Source: Micrasema longulum
Lineage: Eukaryota > Arthropoda > Insecta > Trichoptera > Brachycentridae
Direction of reading: 5' to 3'
Assembly: GCA_022494885.1 (NCBI GenBank)
Contig: JAGVSM010003439.1
Coordinates: 1-64,000 of the forward strand
Length of the DNA: 64,000 bases
The position numbers and the translations under genes were made by a program. The notes under the pieces are model-generated. The model saw only the letters and a list, made by a program, of their open reading frames with translations, was not told where the DNA came from and did not search any database. Below are positions 11,310 to 22,092 of this stretch, in pieces; the stretch's first letter is position 1; each line of letters begins with the position of its first letter.

Positions 11310-11730
11310 AATATTTCAAGGCGTACACGGAAAAATTTATACTAAAATTTGAATATACAAAGATGGTAAAATAAAAATACCCAGCAGTTATACAAAAAGG
11401 ATGCTATCCTCTCTGAACTTTTTTCACTAATATGAAAGATGTCAATATCCGAAGAGATACGGTTGAGTAAAGACATTGCTCTTCCTACTGGCATTACCAT
11501 CGGCAGGTTGGTTCTGCAAGCAGGACGATAAAACAGCTTAAGTTGCCTATGTCTAAGGTAGTCATCAGGAACATAAAGAAAAATACTCTCCATTACACCT
11601 ATGTTGACATACATACGCAAGTATGCATTTCTTCTTTTTCCCAAACTATTGTATCGTATTGTAAGAGATATGTAAATTCCCTAATAATCAGATGTTTGTT
11701 AATTCTGCTTAGAACGTGCGTTTAGGTTAA
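11310..11730 (-). pseudogene. CR1-like LINE, C-terminal fragment
   Basis: The minus strand carries FYRPACRTNLPMVMP, then GRAMSLLNRISSDIDIF, which matches in layout the F..P..R.....N....D.F ending of other CR1-type copies here (compare 3788-4312). It overlaps a plus-strand open frame that has no motifs. It ends near 11340 with FLYNCWVFLF. Confidence 0.5.
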
Positions 11731-11809
11731 AAAAGCGAGATGGCATTATTCACTCTTACTTCTGTTCAATGTACTTCATAGTCCTAACGCTCCTATATAC
11801 CTGCGTAAC

Positions 11810-12265
11810 GCTTATCATGGTTTACCTCTTCGTTCTAATTCTCAAGGCACTCTCTTAATACCCATCCACAATTCCTCTTTCTTCTCTAACTCATATAGTG
11901 TCCATGCGGCTTGACTGTGGAATCATCTCTCATCCACCATCAAAGATGTTACCACATTATCTCTGTTTAAATCACGTCTGAAGAAACATCTCCTTTCTCT
12001 TCCTTAATCTCTCCTCCTCTTTCCTCTTTTTTTCTTTTTCGCATTGAGTAATAATTTTGATTTAAGGTAATTTATAAACAAATACGTTCATTTCTATTTT
12101 TATATATTTTTAACTTTTTAATCTTTTTTTTCTATTGAATATATTCTGTAACTTGAATTATAAAAATAAAACTTTTATTTTATTGGTTGGTTGGAAGAAA
12201 TTGCCATTTGGCAATAAGCCCGCCAATGTACAAATAACATTATGTACCAAAAGTTAAATAAATAT
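11810..12265 (+). pseudogene. CR1/L2-like LINE, C-terminal end and tail
   Basis: This is a second copy of the element at 1328-1840, starting at a HGLPLRSNSQGTLL block. It has a stop codon in place of proline in the APLWNHL motif (TGA near 11911), so it cannot be translated through. The 3' tail ends near 12265 with TTGCCATTTGGCAATAAGCC. A SINE lies directly downstream. Confidence 0.7.
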
Positions 12266-12269
12266 AATA

Positions 12270-12447
12270 GCCTCCGGAGTGTAGTGGTCAAGACGCTTGA
12301 CTCACACACGGAAGGTTCCGGGTTCGATTCCCGGTAAGAACACAAAACCAAATGTGATTTTTATCAAGCCTGGGTATTCTGTGATGTAATTCACCACTGT
12401 AATTGGGCCTCCTGGCCTGTTGCAGTGAAAAAAAAAAAAAAAAAAAA
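12270..12447 (+). mobile_element. SINE family B, full length
   Basis: The head reads GAGTGTAGTGGTCAAGACGC (A box region), CTTGACTCACACACGG, and the B box GGTTCGATTCC at about 12321. The body has GCCTGGGTATTCTGTGATG and TTCACCACTGTAATTGGGCC, then ends in a run of about 19 A. The anticodon region resembles tRNA-Glu or tRNA-Val, but this is uncertain. The long intact A tail suggests a relatively young insertion. Confidence 0.8.
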
Positions 12448-12449
12448 TA

Positions 12450-13020
12450 AGTTGAAATCCCAAAAGTTGGCTTGTGTGTTGTTTCTGAAACACACGATTC
12501 AATTTGTATTGTATTGGGGTTGAGTGGCAAAGTAAATAAAGATAACGCAATAGCAACGTGAAAATCCGCGAACCAGCAAAACACGCAAAATTCGAGCGTC
12601 CATCTGATGGCGGCCACCCGGAGTTCCGGGAGGGTTAGTTACCCTAATCACGAGGTCAACAGCCAACACAACAAATATAATCACGATCAATCGTTTCCAT
12701 TCAATAATTACGGTGCATAATTATAATGAGACCAATTTGAAAATATATCGTGTTGTTTTGCTCTAACAGTATAATAACGGCAATTATTGTATTTTATAGA
12801 ATCATATTGATTGGAACAGAGAAAAACTAATTTAATTGCTAGAATAACTCATGAGTTAGAGATTTTTATCAATTCTTTTGCTCGGGGATCTCAAGTCAAT
12901 TTGCCACGGTTTAATCGTTTTGTTTTATTGTTTAACGAGCTGAACCCGGCAATGCTTTTCTATTGCTATATTTGAGTACATACCTACTCGTATATACACC
13001 TATGAACAAAAAAAGTTCGC
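12450..13020. other. no recognisable gene
   Basis: Open frames on the minus strand overlap the SINE and its flank and have no family motifs. GGAGTTCCGGGAGGGTTAG near 12620 is locally GC-rich, but I find no gene boundary. Confidence 0.4.
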
Positions 13021-13024
13021 ACTT

Positions 13025-13650
13025 TTTTTTTATTTTTATTTATTTACAATTTTAAAAACCCGTTAGGGTTACATTAGAAATTTAATATTGTCTAGTCATT
13101 TTATGTCTCGTCTAGTCTAGTTAGTTCAGTCATCATGTGCTTTTTCAGATTGATTTTAAATTTGTCTCCAGTTAAAAGTTTTCAAGTAGTAAGGTAGGTC
13201 GTTGTAGTGTTTAAGTCCATTATGTAGTATTTTTGACTGTCCTGTGTTTGTCTTTGCTTTTTCAATATGATAGTGTTTTGTTGTCTGGTGTTATATTTGT
13301 GTATGTCAGCATTTTTGACTAATATTATGTCGTCGTCTTGTATGTTTCCCAGTGTTATTTTGTGCACAATTTTTAAGGTCTCAATTTTAGTCAAGTAGTT
13401 TATGTCAAACTGGTGTGTTTTTTTGTACAGTTCAGTCGTAGAGGTCAGGTAGGGTAGGTTGTATGTGTGTTAGTTTAAGAATTTTATTTTGTTGTCTTTG
13501 TATTTTTGTTATGTCTGTCTTGTTACCAGTTCCCCAGAAGGCGATCATGTATCTCAATTTACTTTTGACATAGGCTTCGTACATCATAATTTTTTCCTTT
13601 CTTGGTATAAAATCTTTAATTTTGTAGAAGAGGCTATGTAGTGATGCCAT
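13025..13650 (-). pseudogene. jockey-like LINE, C-terminal domain and tail
   Basis: From 13650 the minus strand reads FYKIKDFIPRKEKIMMYEAY, then KLRYMIAFWGTGNK and DITKIQRQQNKILK. After a stop it continues in another frame (13394-13182) with KIETLKIVHKITLG, a DIHKYNTRQQ block and a SQKYYIM block. The order is that of the thumb and tail regions of jockey/CR1-type LINEs. The 3' tail runs to about 13025 (AAATAAATAAA on the minus strand). Confidence 0.65.
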
Positions 13651-13853
13651 TACTTTGGTGAGTTAGTTACTTACCCCGCTATCCGTAATTCCCAGTTTAC
13701 CTGACTCTATTTCTTAGAAACGATTTTATTATTTAACAATTGCTTTTGTTTTTTGTTAAGGAATATATTGGCTACACATTTAAAGTAATTACATTTTTAA
13801 AAGCTTCATCAGTCTTTTAAAAACTACGTCTGAAGAAACATCGCTACGAAAAT

Positions 13854-14015
13854 ATGGAGAGTTCGGGTCCAATGTCTATCGCGGTCAAATCGAAAATTAT
13901 TACTCTGTCACAGGAAAATATGTCAAATCGTTAAATTTCTCGTAGAATCTGTTTCTCGGAGTGTTCTGTGAGAAAGTTTTTTTAAAAAAAATGTGAAACC
14001 GGCTCTTTGGAGATA
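13854..14015 (+). pseudogene. Tc1-like transposase, N-terminal fragment
   Basis: From the ATG at 13854 the frame reads MESSGPMSIAVKSKIITLSQ, nearly the same as the start of the transposase at 16096 (MESAKQMSIAIKSKIITLSQ). It continues as ENMSN, then loses frame around a premature stop near 13936, with ISRRI and KFFKK still visible in other frames. This is the helix-turn-helix DNA-binding part of the transposase. The rest is absent, replaced by a foldback element at 14018. It is a second, more diverged member of the same transposon family. Confidence 0.7.
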
Positions 14016-14017
14016 AA

Positions 14018-14312
14018 ATCTCACCCGCGTGATAAAGGTTTCAGCTCTTTTACTTCACAAAAGTCAACAGATGGAAGAGTTGAGGAAATGTGGATGTTCA
14101 AACTTGGGCAGAATGGTGAATGTTACACAGTGTGTAAAGTGGCCACTTAAAACAGCCAATGACAGGTCATAAGCCCTGTAAATGTCTAGACTTCCATATT
14201 TCCTTCTCAAAAACATGTTCCCTCTCTGTTGAAATAAATTTAAATATGAACAACTCCCTAGGGAGGAAATCCAGCCAGTCTGCAAGCATTTGGACATAAG
14301 CAAACATTGTTG
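14018..14312 (+). mobile_element. foldback element FB, right half
   Basis: It contains the family order CTCACCCGCGTGATAAAGG, TCAACAGATGGAAGAGTTGA, GGTGAATGTTACACAG, AGTGGCCACT, AGGTCATAAGCCCTGTAAAT, then CTCCCTAGGGAGG and the outer flank ATCCAGCCAGTCTGCAAGCA. The left arm is missing. It abuts the Tc1-like fragment, which it probably truncated. Confidence 0.7.
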
Positions 14313-14319
14313 TTTACTT

Positions 14320-14730
14320 TTTATTTAGAAACTTCGCTGGTCTGTCCTTTAACCGTATCTTTTTTATGTTGTTATATTATTGTCGACTTTTTGTTTCTGT
14401 AAAATAAATAAATGAACGCAATCGAAAGTTTTAAATTAATTATTGTATTTGGTCGAAATTAAATATATATTTTTTTATTTATTCATATTTTCTCTATTAC
14501 AAACTATAATTAATAATAAAAATAATGTGACATCACTGGAGTTACCCGTACTGAGAACACTTGATAATATACTTTTAAAAAAAAAAACATTTGAGAATAA
14601 ACAATTAAGACTAACTTAATAAACATAGATAATTAACAAAATATTCGGACAGTTTTAAACACTACGTTTTTAAACGCATTTATGAAAATAACAAAAACTT
14701 AACATAAGCTATACACTTGTGGAGCAGTTG
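14320..14730. other. repeat scrap and AT-rich DNA without a gene
   Basis: At 14325-14410 there is a block (AACTTCGCTGGTCTGTCC and TTGTCGACTTTTTGTTTC) shared with 10165-10250 and 29980-30060. The rest shows nothing recognisable. Confidence 0.45.
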
Positions 14731-15490
14731 ATTCAATATTGCTTTGGGCGAATGAGACATTCCAATTTACTTCTACCTAGCTCCACTGTCCATTTTTTTA
14801 TAACCTTTTTGAACATTTTCTTGTTACTAATTGTTTTTATAGATAGTGGAAGTATGTTATAGATTTTAATGAAATAATACTCAAAATCCCTTTGTCCGAA
14901 AGTGGTATTAGTTTGTAATTGTTTAAGTTGTCTTTGTGTTGAGGATCTAGTGATTATATCATTTGTAAGTTAAGTATTGTACGGGTTACGTCTTTCATTT
15001 GAGTAAGAGTAGTTTTTTTAATATGTAAGCGAGTATTGTTTTAGCGTAGAATTGTTTTGGTGTCATAAGTTGTGATTTGTGGAATATTTCTTCAGGAGAT
15101 GTCTGTATCGAGACTGACTATTATTTTAATTATGGATTTTTGTGTAACAAATACACTATTTAAAACTGTGCCACTCGCACCACCCCATCCGATTATACCG
15201 TGCTCCAAAATTGATTAACACAATGCAAAATAAATCTTTAAAAGTTCCTGTACATTAATTACATATATTGCGAATTGTTTTGAATGTTTGAATTGAATTA
15301 GTCTTTTAAGTTTATATGTAATATTTTCTATCTGCTGTTTCCACATTAAATTTATATGAATAATAACTCCCAAGTATTTGACATTGTCTGTCCTATCCAC
15401 TATTGGGCAATTACAATAAGTACTCTGAAGACAATTATTACTGTGTAGTTTGATGTTAAGGTAAGCATTTATACATCGACAGCTCAAAAA
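14730..15490 (-). pseudogene. LINE reverse transcriptase C-terminal part, decayed
   Basis: The minus strand from 15487 shows NVKYLGVIIHINLMWKQQIE and a KRLIQFKHSKQF block, i.e. the KYLG-(V/I)-x(n)-L-x-W block just after the palm in LINE enzymes. Downstream, with stops and frame changes, are GIIGWGGASG-like and SLDTDISRRNIP-like remnants down to about 14730. The copy is heavily mutated. Confidence 0.6.
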
Positions 15491-15884
15491 ACCTTTTCAA
15501 TAAAAAAATTACAGAAATAATCACAGCAGTTAACAATTCATTATGAAATACATAATATGAAATATAATGGAATAATTAAAACTAAAATATTAAGTGAAAA
15601 TTAAAAATAAAAAAAAAACAGCCAAAGAGTAAAAAAGAAACATGACACATCTAAGATAACAAATAAAAGATAACAATTAACGTGAGGAAATCTTATGTTC
15701 TAAATATAAATATATCAAAGTAAAGTTGAGAATAATTTTACATAAAATATTTTGAATAATATGATTAATATGTATTTAGAAATGTAAAATGTAATAATGT
15801 ATAAAGTATCAATGATGTGTATAAACTTAAACTTAATATATATGTATAAAATATAATATAAATATGTATGTGCGAATATATATG
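15490..15884. other. AT-rich DNA without a gene
   Basis: I see only A/T-rich sequence with TATATATG-type runs. It forms the left flank of the Tc1-like transposon. Confidence 0.45.
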
Positions 15885-16095
15885 TACACCGCAAGACAAA
15901 AAAAATTACGAGTTTACCTGCTACCGCGCCCCTTGACTTTACTGAACCCTTTTTCTAAGAAATCCTTTATCGATACCTCTTTCTTTTGTTTAATAAATTA
16001 AGGACACTATGTGTCACCTTTCTACAATATTTACATTTTAAAATGTCTCAACAGTCTTGTTTTACCCGCGTTTGAGTGAACATAACACAACAATC

Positions 16096-17194
16096 ATGGA
16101 AAGTGCAAAGCAAATGTCGATTGCGATAAAATCCAAAATAATCACATTGTCGCAAGAAAACATATCTAATTGTGAAATATCTCGTCGAGTTGGGTATTCA
16201 GAAGGTGCAGTGAGGTTTTTATTTAAAAAAATCCAAGAAACTGGATCCATAGAACGGAAAAAAGGAAGCGGACGGGGGCGCGTGACATCTGCCCGAGATG
16301 ATCGCTTAATAAAAAAAATTGTTATGCGCGATCGATTTTAACGGCACCTGAAATACACGCAGAGGTGCAGTCTACCAGCACATCAACATTTTCAGTAAAA
16401 ACAGTGTCCAGGCGGCTGTTGGAGCATGGTTTCCAAGCACGGAGTCCCGCAAAGAAACCATTACTCACGGACAAAATGAAGAAGGCTAGACTGGATTGGG
16501 CGAAAGAGCACCAGAATTGGACCTTGGAGGATTGGCAAAATGTTGTTTTCTCTGATGAATCAAAATTCAACCTTTTGGTCCAGACGGCAGAAAGATAGTT
16601 CGACGAAAACGTGGGGAAAGATATCATCCGTCGTGCGTCACTCGAACCGTTAAACATTCACCCTACGTGATGATTTGGGGGTGCATGACAGCATACGGTT
16701 TAGGACCTCTAAATTTTGTACAGGGTACGATGAATGCCATTCAGTACAAAAAAGTGTTAAAAAAACATATTATTCCAACAATCGAGGACATTACGCAGTA
16801 TACTGCGGACCCAATTTTTCAGGACGATTCTGCGCCGTGCCATAGAGCCCGCACTGTGAGTACAAATATATATATTTTTAAATGCATTTTGTGACCACAT
16901 GATAAATAATTTATTGTTTTTTTATAGATCAATGAATTCAAGGAGAAAATTGGCTTAAAATCGTTGACGTGGCCCGGGAATAGCCCTGATTTGAACCCGA
17001 TAGAAAATTTATGGGCGATTATGAAAAAAAAAGTCGGGAAAAAAAAATCAAAAAACATTGAGGAATTAAAAAAAAACTTAATTCAAGTTTGGGAAGAAGA
17101 AATAACATCAGAAATTTTAGATTCGCTTTACGCTTCTCTAAATAATAGAATTTTACATGTTATAAAAAATAAAGGTGAATTCACTAAGTACTAA
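16096..17194 (+). pseudogene. Tc1-like transposase (DD34E), two frameshifts, one intron
   Basis: The enzyme would bind the transposon ends and cut and rejoin DNA with a DDE active site. From the ATG at 16096 it begins MESAKQMSIAIKSKIITLSQ and then has a helix-turn-helix (CEISRRVGYSEGAVRFLFKK). The first catalytic Asp is in FSDESKF (GAT at 16554), the second in QDDSAPCH (GAT at 16826), and the Glu in PDLNPIENLW (GAA at 17003), with 34 residues between second Asp and Glu once the intron is removed. The frame changes near 16336 and near 16575, each fitting loss of one base. The expected product is about 340 residues, the usual Tc1 length. The stop is TAA at 17192. Confidence 0.88.
16856..16927 (+). 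other. 72 bp intron in the Tc1-like transposase
   Basis: It starts GTGAGTACAA and ends TTTTTTTATAG. Its length is a multiple of three, and removal joins CHRART to INEFKEK, restoring the usual Tc1 spacing before the catalytic Glu. If left in, the frame stops within about 13 codons. A short intron in the transposase is known in Minos, another Tc1-type element. Confidence 0.8.
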
Positions 17195-17689
17195 ATATTT
17201 TTAAATGTTATAAATATGTTTAAATGTAAAATACTTTAATTTAAAATAAAGCGATAAGAACCTACTTCTTAAATATGAATTAAAAAATAACATGTCTTTT
17301 ATTATTCCATCACAAACACTCGACCATAAATGAACCGTTATGGGTCTCTAAGGTTCGGGTAATCTGATACCTGATATATAATGGCAATTTCTAAGTACAA
17401 TTCATGAGTAAGATTTTTTATTTTAACCTTGAAATAACGAGTAGTCATCACATATGTCAAACAATATAAAAAAAAACTAATTAAATATCAAGAATAATTC
17501 ATTATATGTCAATTTTAGTTTTTTTTGAGAACTCGTAAATTTATTTGTCTTGCGGTGTATATATGTGTGTGAATGTATGGTTATGAATGCATTACAAGTT
17601 CCCTGACTCAACACGGATTTTCAAGCGAGTCAGAGAAAGTTCACAGACATGGGTCGTTCCTGATTGTGTCGCTATAAACTGTGTCTCTG

Positions 17690-18570
17690 TCCTTAACAAA
17701 TGTATGTATAATAGGGAGAGAATTCAATCATGCGCGCACTCTTAGAACTCTTTACTTCACATTTGTTCGAACTCAATTAGAATTCGCATCTCCCGCTTGG
17801 AGCCCTCAATACAAAAAATACACAAACCGAATTGAATCTATACAATCAAAATTTTTATCGTATTGCAATTTTAGACGGTTGACTCAGAATACAGGTCCAG
17901 ATGAGTCTATAAACTTACCTAAACTCCAAACTCTCCAAACTCGAAGGAACATGGCTGATGCCATTTTAATGTATAAAACTTTGAATAACATGATAGATTG
18001 CCCTAAGATTCTGTCACTTATTAATTTTAGAGTCCCAGTAACGCAGACCAGAAACCAATCTCTTTTTAAAATTTCTAAATGTAAAACTAAATCTTTTCAA
18101 AATTCATTTGTAAATAGAACCTGCCATATGTGTAATCAAAAATTAAATTGTATTGATATTAATAATATATCTTTAACTTCCTTTAAAAGTGAAATTTCCA
18201 AAAATAATTCAAGTTATGATGTTGCGCCTTGAATCCGCAGCCTATATTATGCAGGTGATGTGCAGTTCTGTATGTAGGCACATAATAAATGAACACTGTA
18301 TGGTCAACTATAGTTGTATTATTTATTGTAATGTGCAACTGTGTGACCAATATTCATTTACATTTCTAGTAATATTATAAGTTTTGTATGATTAGTTATT
18401 TTATGTTATGTATAATTTTGATGTGACAACATTTACAATAACAATATTATGTGGAAGCCTCTAATTGGACTTTATGATATGTATTTATGGTGTAATTGAT
18501 TCTTATACATGTATAAATGTCTGTTGGCTTTCCAATGAAATAAAATAAAATAAAATAAATAAAATAATGT
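17690..18570 (+). pseudogene. CR1/jockey-like LINE, C-terminal domain and 3' tail
   Basis: The frame reads LYFTFVRTQLEFASPAWSPQ, then NRIESIQSKFLSYC, LQTRRNMADAILMYKTLNN, VTQTRNQSLFKIS and RTCHMCNQKLNCIDI, ending SFKSEISKN with a stop near 18230. A long AT-rich 3' UTR ends in AATAAAATAAAATAAAAT repeats near 18545-18570, typical of CR1/jockey-type tails. The palm domain is missing, so this is a 5'-truncated dead copy. It is the least damaged C-terminal domain in the window. Confidence 0.78.
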
Positions 18571-18699
18571 AATTAATAAATAAAAATAATAAAAATAAAG
18601 TGACTAGTATTTAACTAGTTAATAATGACAAAGAAAAATAATGCGACAATAATACTTTATAAATAAGAAGTTTTTTAGAGCAATATGAAAACTTAAATT

Positions 18700-18790
18700 A
18701 TTAAAATAACACCTTTATTTTATCAGTTGGTTGGAAGAAGTTGCCATTTGGCAATAAATCCACCAATATACAATTTATATTATGTACAAC
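18700..18790 (+). repeat. CR1/L2-like LINE 3' tail only
   Basis: GTTGGTTGGAAGAAGTTGCC followed by ATTTGGCAATAAATCC matches the ends of the LINEs at 1328-1840 and 11810-12265. No coding part is attached. Confidence 0.6.
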
Positions 18791-19089
18791 ACCTTAAAAT
18801 AAAGAAATGAACAAAAATACGCATGATTTATATTCACAATTTGACCTGGTAGGTGAAATGGAAAAGATTGAAACATCTAACTCCATGTCTAATGTCACTT
18901 AGTATATAGTTTATCAAAAATTCGAAAATCGAAAAAACGTTTGCTGAACCAGCTAGTAGTAGGCAAGCCAATGTTCGGGCAGCACAACGTTTGTCGGTTC
19001 CGCTAGTTTAATTTATAATAAGATAACTTTGATAACTCATAATTATTTTTCATGTTGATACCTTCACCAATTTACTAGAACATAACAAT

Positions 19090-19770
19090 TTATCTTCTAC
19101 TTTTCCACATCCGCTCCTAAGTGGAACATGTGGACATAACCAGTTGCTTCCAGGAGACCCTATCGCCAGCCAGCACTCTCGCCTCCTCCCACGTCAATCC
19201 AGCGCCCCTTAGTTCCACCGAATAAAATCGAAAGATCAACGGCCTTCCGGGACGGCGTGAGCCCGCAGGTATAAAGAAGAGGCAACTTGGGTTTAGGTTC
19301 TCCTGAGGCATGCGCAGCATGTGCCTTAGCCTGGTCTACTGCCGCATCCTAAAGGCGCTCGTTATAGGAGGCTGCTGCGTCCGTTCTCGGACTTCAATGT
19401 TAGATATAAAATCTAACGACCTAATATTCTTCTCAAGCACCCTCAAAACTCAGAAGTTTGGTGTTTTGAGTTTTGGTAAGGTGCCAAGATTCGCACCCAT
19501 ATAGGAGTACTGGCATTATGCATGCCTAATCGGCATTTCGTTTTGACTGAGTAGACTAGAGTTCCAGACAACACGCATTATGTTAAAAGTTGCTCCAGCA
19601 ATTCCTAGTTGGGTAGCGAGCTCTCTGTGCATGCTTCCATCCTCAGTTATGAGAACTCCCAAGTATTGAAAGCTGTCAACTTTTTTAATCCTTTGTCCAT
19701 TATTATAGAGAAGCTTAACAGACATATAACATTTACCATTAAAACAAAATATCGTTTTGGCCCCCACGAA
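19090..19770 (-). pseudogene. RTE-like LINE, C-terminal part
   Basis: From 19767 the minus strand reads GAKTIFCFNGKCYMSVKLL, VDSFQYLGVLITEDGSMHRE and TFNIMRVVWNSSLLSQ. A frame change follows, then LRHMLRMPQENLN and GSRRPGRPLIF down to about 19117. This is the region after the palm of RTE-like enzymes and gives the uninterrupted reference for the broken copy at 591-1247. Several frameshifts and the missing N-terminal two thirds make it inactive. Confidence 0.7.
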
Positions 19771-19799
19771 TTTATTTATTTCAGTTAAAGTTATCGAAC

Positions 19800-20500
19800 T
19801 TTTCTTAAAAACCTAAAAAAACGCTGTGAAAGACAGGCTAAGTCCAGGTTATTGGGGCTGATCGAGTCTGCAATGGACTTCCCTGGCTGCCTATTCCGTT
19901 TGGACAACCGTCTGCCTAACATCCTAAATATTCAATATGTTTATATTTTCGAACCCTGATGGAAACATAAAGATACACAATCTTAATTAAATTAAGACAT
20001 ACGCTATATTATTATGATTCTGGAGCGTTAAATCAGAAACACCTGACCATTATGAAGTACTATTACATAAATATAAAAAAAACGTGAAGTAATCTGTATA
20101 ATAGCTAATGGCTAACCTCAATTTTAAAACCTGCCCGGGCCGATTAATTATTTAGAGTACCTACTGGACAGTATTTATGGCTAACGAATTACGCAGGTAC
20201 TTATTATTTGTGTAGCCAGTTAAATAAGATTTAAAAAAGTCAAATTACTGGGCACGGTAAATTCGTTTCGCTATTTAGCTAAGCTGTGTTCGCGTGGCAA
20301 CACTGTTCGAGTATTTTAACAAGTGTTTTATTACGGATAAAATAAGATGGACATTATTACTACATGTGTCAGAAAATGGTACAAGATCTTGGGCAAGATT
20401 TGAACCAATAAATATTGTGTCGTGTAATACACAAATTGGGTGAAATCTGTGGTTAAATTCAGAAAAATTACAACAAGTTTTATTTTTAACAAATGTTTGA
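19800..20500. other. no recognisable gene
   Basis: Near 19840-19920 there is a scrap, RLSPGYWG-like on the plus strand, with no clear family. The rest is AT-rich without motifs on either strand. Confidence 0.35.
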
Positions 20501-20509
20501 ACCAATATT

Positions 20510-20660
20510 ATTTGTATTTTTTTATTTTATATTCATTAAAAAAAATCTTACAATACATAGCAAACAAACAAACATAAAACAGAATAAAATAATAGGAAAA
20601 AAATCCCACATAGGTAAAGCAAGAAATAAATTACGAAAAATTTAAAGGTAAACTAAAGAA
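20510..20660 (-). repeat. LINE-type 3' tail repeat
   Basis: TTATATTCATTAAAAAAAAT, AACATAAAACAGAATAAAAT and AAATCCCACATAGGTAAAGC follow the same order as a block at 63040-63140 (AAATCCCACATAGGCATGC) and 2230-2280. I infer a repeat tail in minus orientation. Confidence 0.45.
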
Positions 20661-20806
20661 ATTCTTTCTTACATTTTCTGTATTTTTAAAATAAAAATGT
20701 GTGTTATAAATATGTGCCTGTGTGTTTCAATTAAGTTTAGTTTTTTATTAATTTTTATAAGTGTTACGTTTTCTCAATTTTTAAAATAATTGTTTATTTA
20801 TTTATG

Positions 20807-21113
20807 TCGGCCTCGCGGTGTAATGGTCAGTGCGTTTGCCTACCATGCAAGAGGTCTCGGGTTCGAATCCCGACATGGTTGATATGAAATATCAATTTAA
20901 AAGGGTGTTCTCACACTATTCAATTCAATTCAATTCAATTTATTTATTTTAAATATAACATATACATTACAAAAATAATGTTTCATGGTCCCTGGACTGG
21001 TACATGAAGCGTAAGACTGATCACCTTACCTTCATGTGACAAAAATGATCAAGATACGCTGCGATTGGTGTACCAATGCAGTGCCCTATGCACCAGTAGG
21101 TGCGGAAAGGGAC
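20807..21113 (+). mobile_element. SINE family A with an internal AT insertion
   Basis: The head (GGCCTCGCGGTGTAATGGTC, B box GGTTCGAATCC) and tail (ATACGCTGCGATTGGTGTAC, TGCAGTGCCCTATGCACC) are both present. Between the CACACTA block and TTTCATGGTCCC about 60 bases are inserted (20919-20980). They consist of CAATT repeats followed by a TTTATTTTAAATATAACATA stretch. That looks like a short repeat-tail insertion nested in the SINE. Confidence 0.8.
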
Positions 21114-21340
21114 TTATTAATATTAATTATTTTTTATTTTGTAAGGCATTTTTGTTTCGTTTTTATACTATTTTGTATACTTGTCAAACACTAGAGCTAA
21201 TCTGTTTTTTGGCAAGTTCAACCTTAAGAGTACTGTGTTTTATTTTATATGTTGTTTTCATGCTAACAAAGGATTCTTAAAAAATCTTTACTGAAATAAA
21301 AAATCGGTAAGATTGACAACGCTGTTCGGTATGATCTTCA

Positions 21341-21479
21341 GGGCCGCGATTATGAACGGCTATCTTCATCGGTATAAACTGAGACGGTATAAACTAATAT
21401 CGACATTTACGTACGGAAGTGTGTATATTTGTATGAAAATTTAAAGTATCTTCGTCGTTAACCGGTAATAGAACATTCG
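21341..21479. repeat. repeat block shared with 22429-22570
   Basis: AAAGTATCTTCGTCGTTAAC and GGTAATAGAACAT parallel AAATTATCTTCGTCGGTAAC and TTTAATTGAACATG at 22530-22560. The same block occurs inverted at 1300-1335. The two copies flank the long inverted repeat element at 21480-22092. Confidence 0.45.
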
Positions 21480-22092
21480 GGTGGGCCGACATTTTTTTCC
21501 GAATTTCTAAATGAAAGGGGTCTTAAAAGTTGCCTTTTGGATTACTCGAAATGCGAAAAAATAAAAAAAAATATTCGACACTACTTTTGGCCCTCAACCA
21601 GATCTTGAAAATTTCGAAAAAGTCGATTTTTTGCGCTGAACCGGCTGTCGTTTCGTATTTAAGTAAGATCAGTCTAATTAAATTTTATAATGTGCATTAA
21701 ACCTCATTAAATAAGCATTTAAGGGCGTGAGTTGCACTTTGTTTTGTAATAAATGGGTAGTGTTGTTTTAATGAGCCATTGTTTTCGTCAAAATTTGCCA
21801 GGCGCTCAACGGAATCAGTTGCGCGGAGTGTAAACTTTTTGCATTTCAGTGTTTTTAAAACGTGCTTAAAAGTGATTAGATTATATCTTTACTAACACAA
21901 AATAATTTTATCAATATAGATAATTAACAAAATGGGCAGACAGTTATAAACCTCAAACCTCGGTTGAGGGCCAAAAGAAGTATGGAATATTTTTAAAACA
22001 ATTTTTACGTTCAATGTGATCCAAAATGCAACTGTTTAGACCCTTTTTACTTTGATGTATACAAAAAAATTCATACATCATCGGCCTACTCT
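21480..22092. mobile_element. long-TIR element (MITE-like), about 610 bp
   Basis: The left arm (21480-21600) and right arm (21958-22092) are inverted copies. Both contain a GGCCGA start, AGTTGC(C/A)TTTTGGAT and ACTTTTGGCCCTCAACC-type blocks. The centre is AT-rich and encodes nothing. It is diverged between arms, so it is old. I do not recognise the superfamily. Confidence 0.6.

Larger units (their letters stand above)
15887..17557 (+). mobile_element. Tc1-like DNA transposon, full length (1671 bp)
   Basis: The ends are inverted repeats starting CACCGCAAGAC and matching over 28 bases (26 identical) through TTACGAGTT. Both ends are bordered by TA (15885-15886 and 17558-17559), the target site duplicated by all Tc1/mariner elements. 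A single transposase gene fills the interior. Two frameshifts in that gene make this copy inactive, but ends and overall length are intact, so it could still be mobilised in trans. A related N-terminal relic lies at 13854. Confidence 0.9.
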
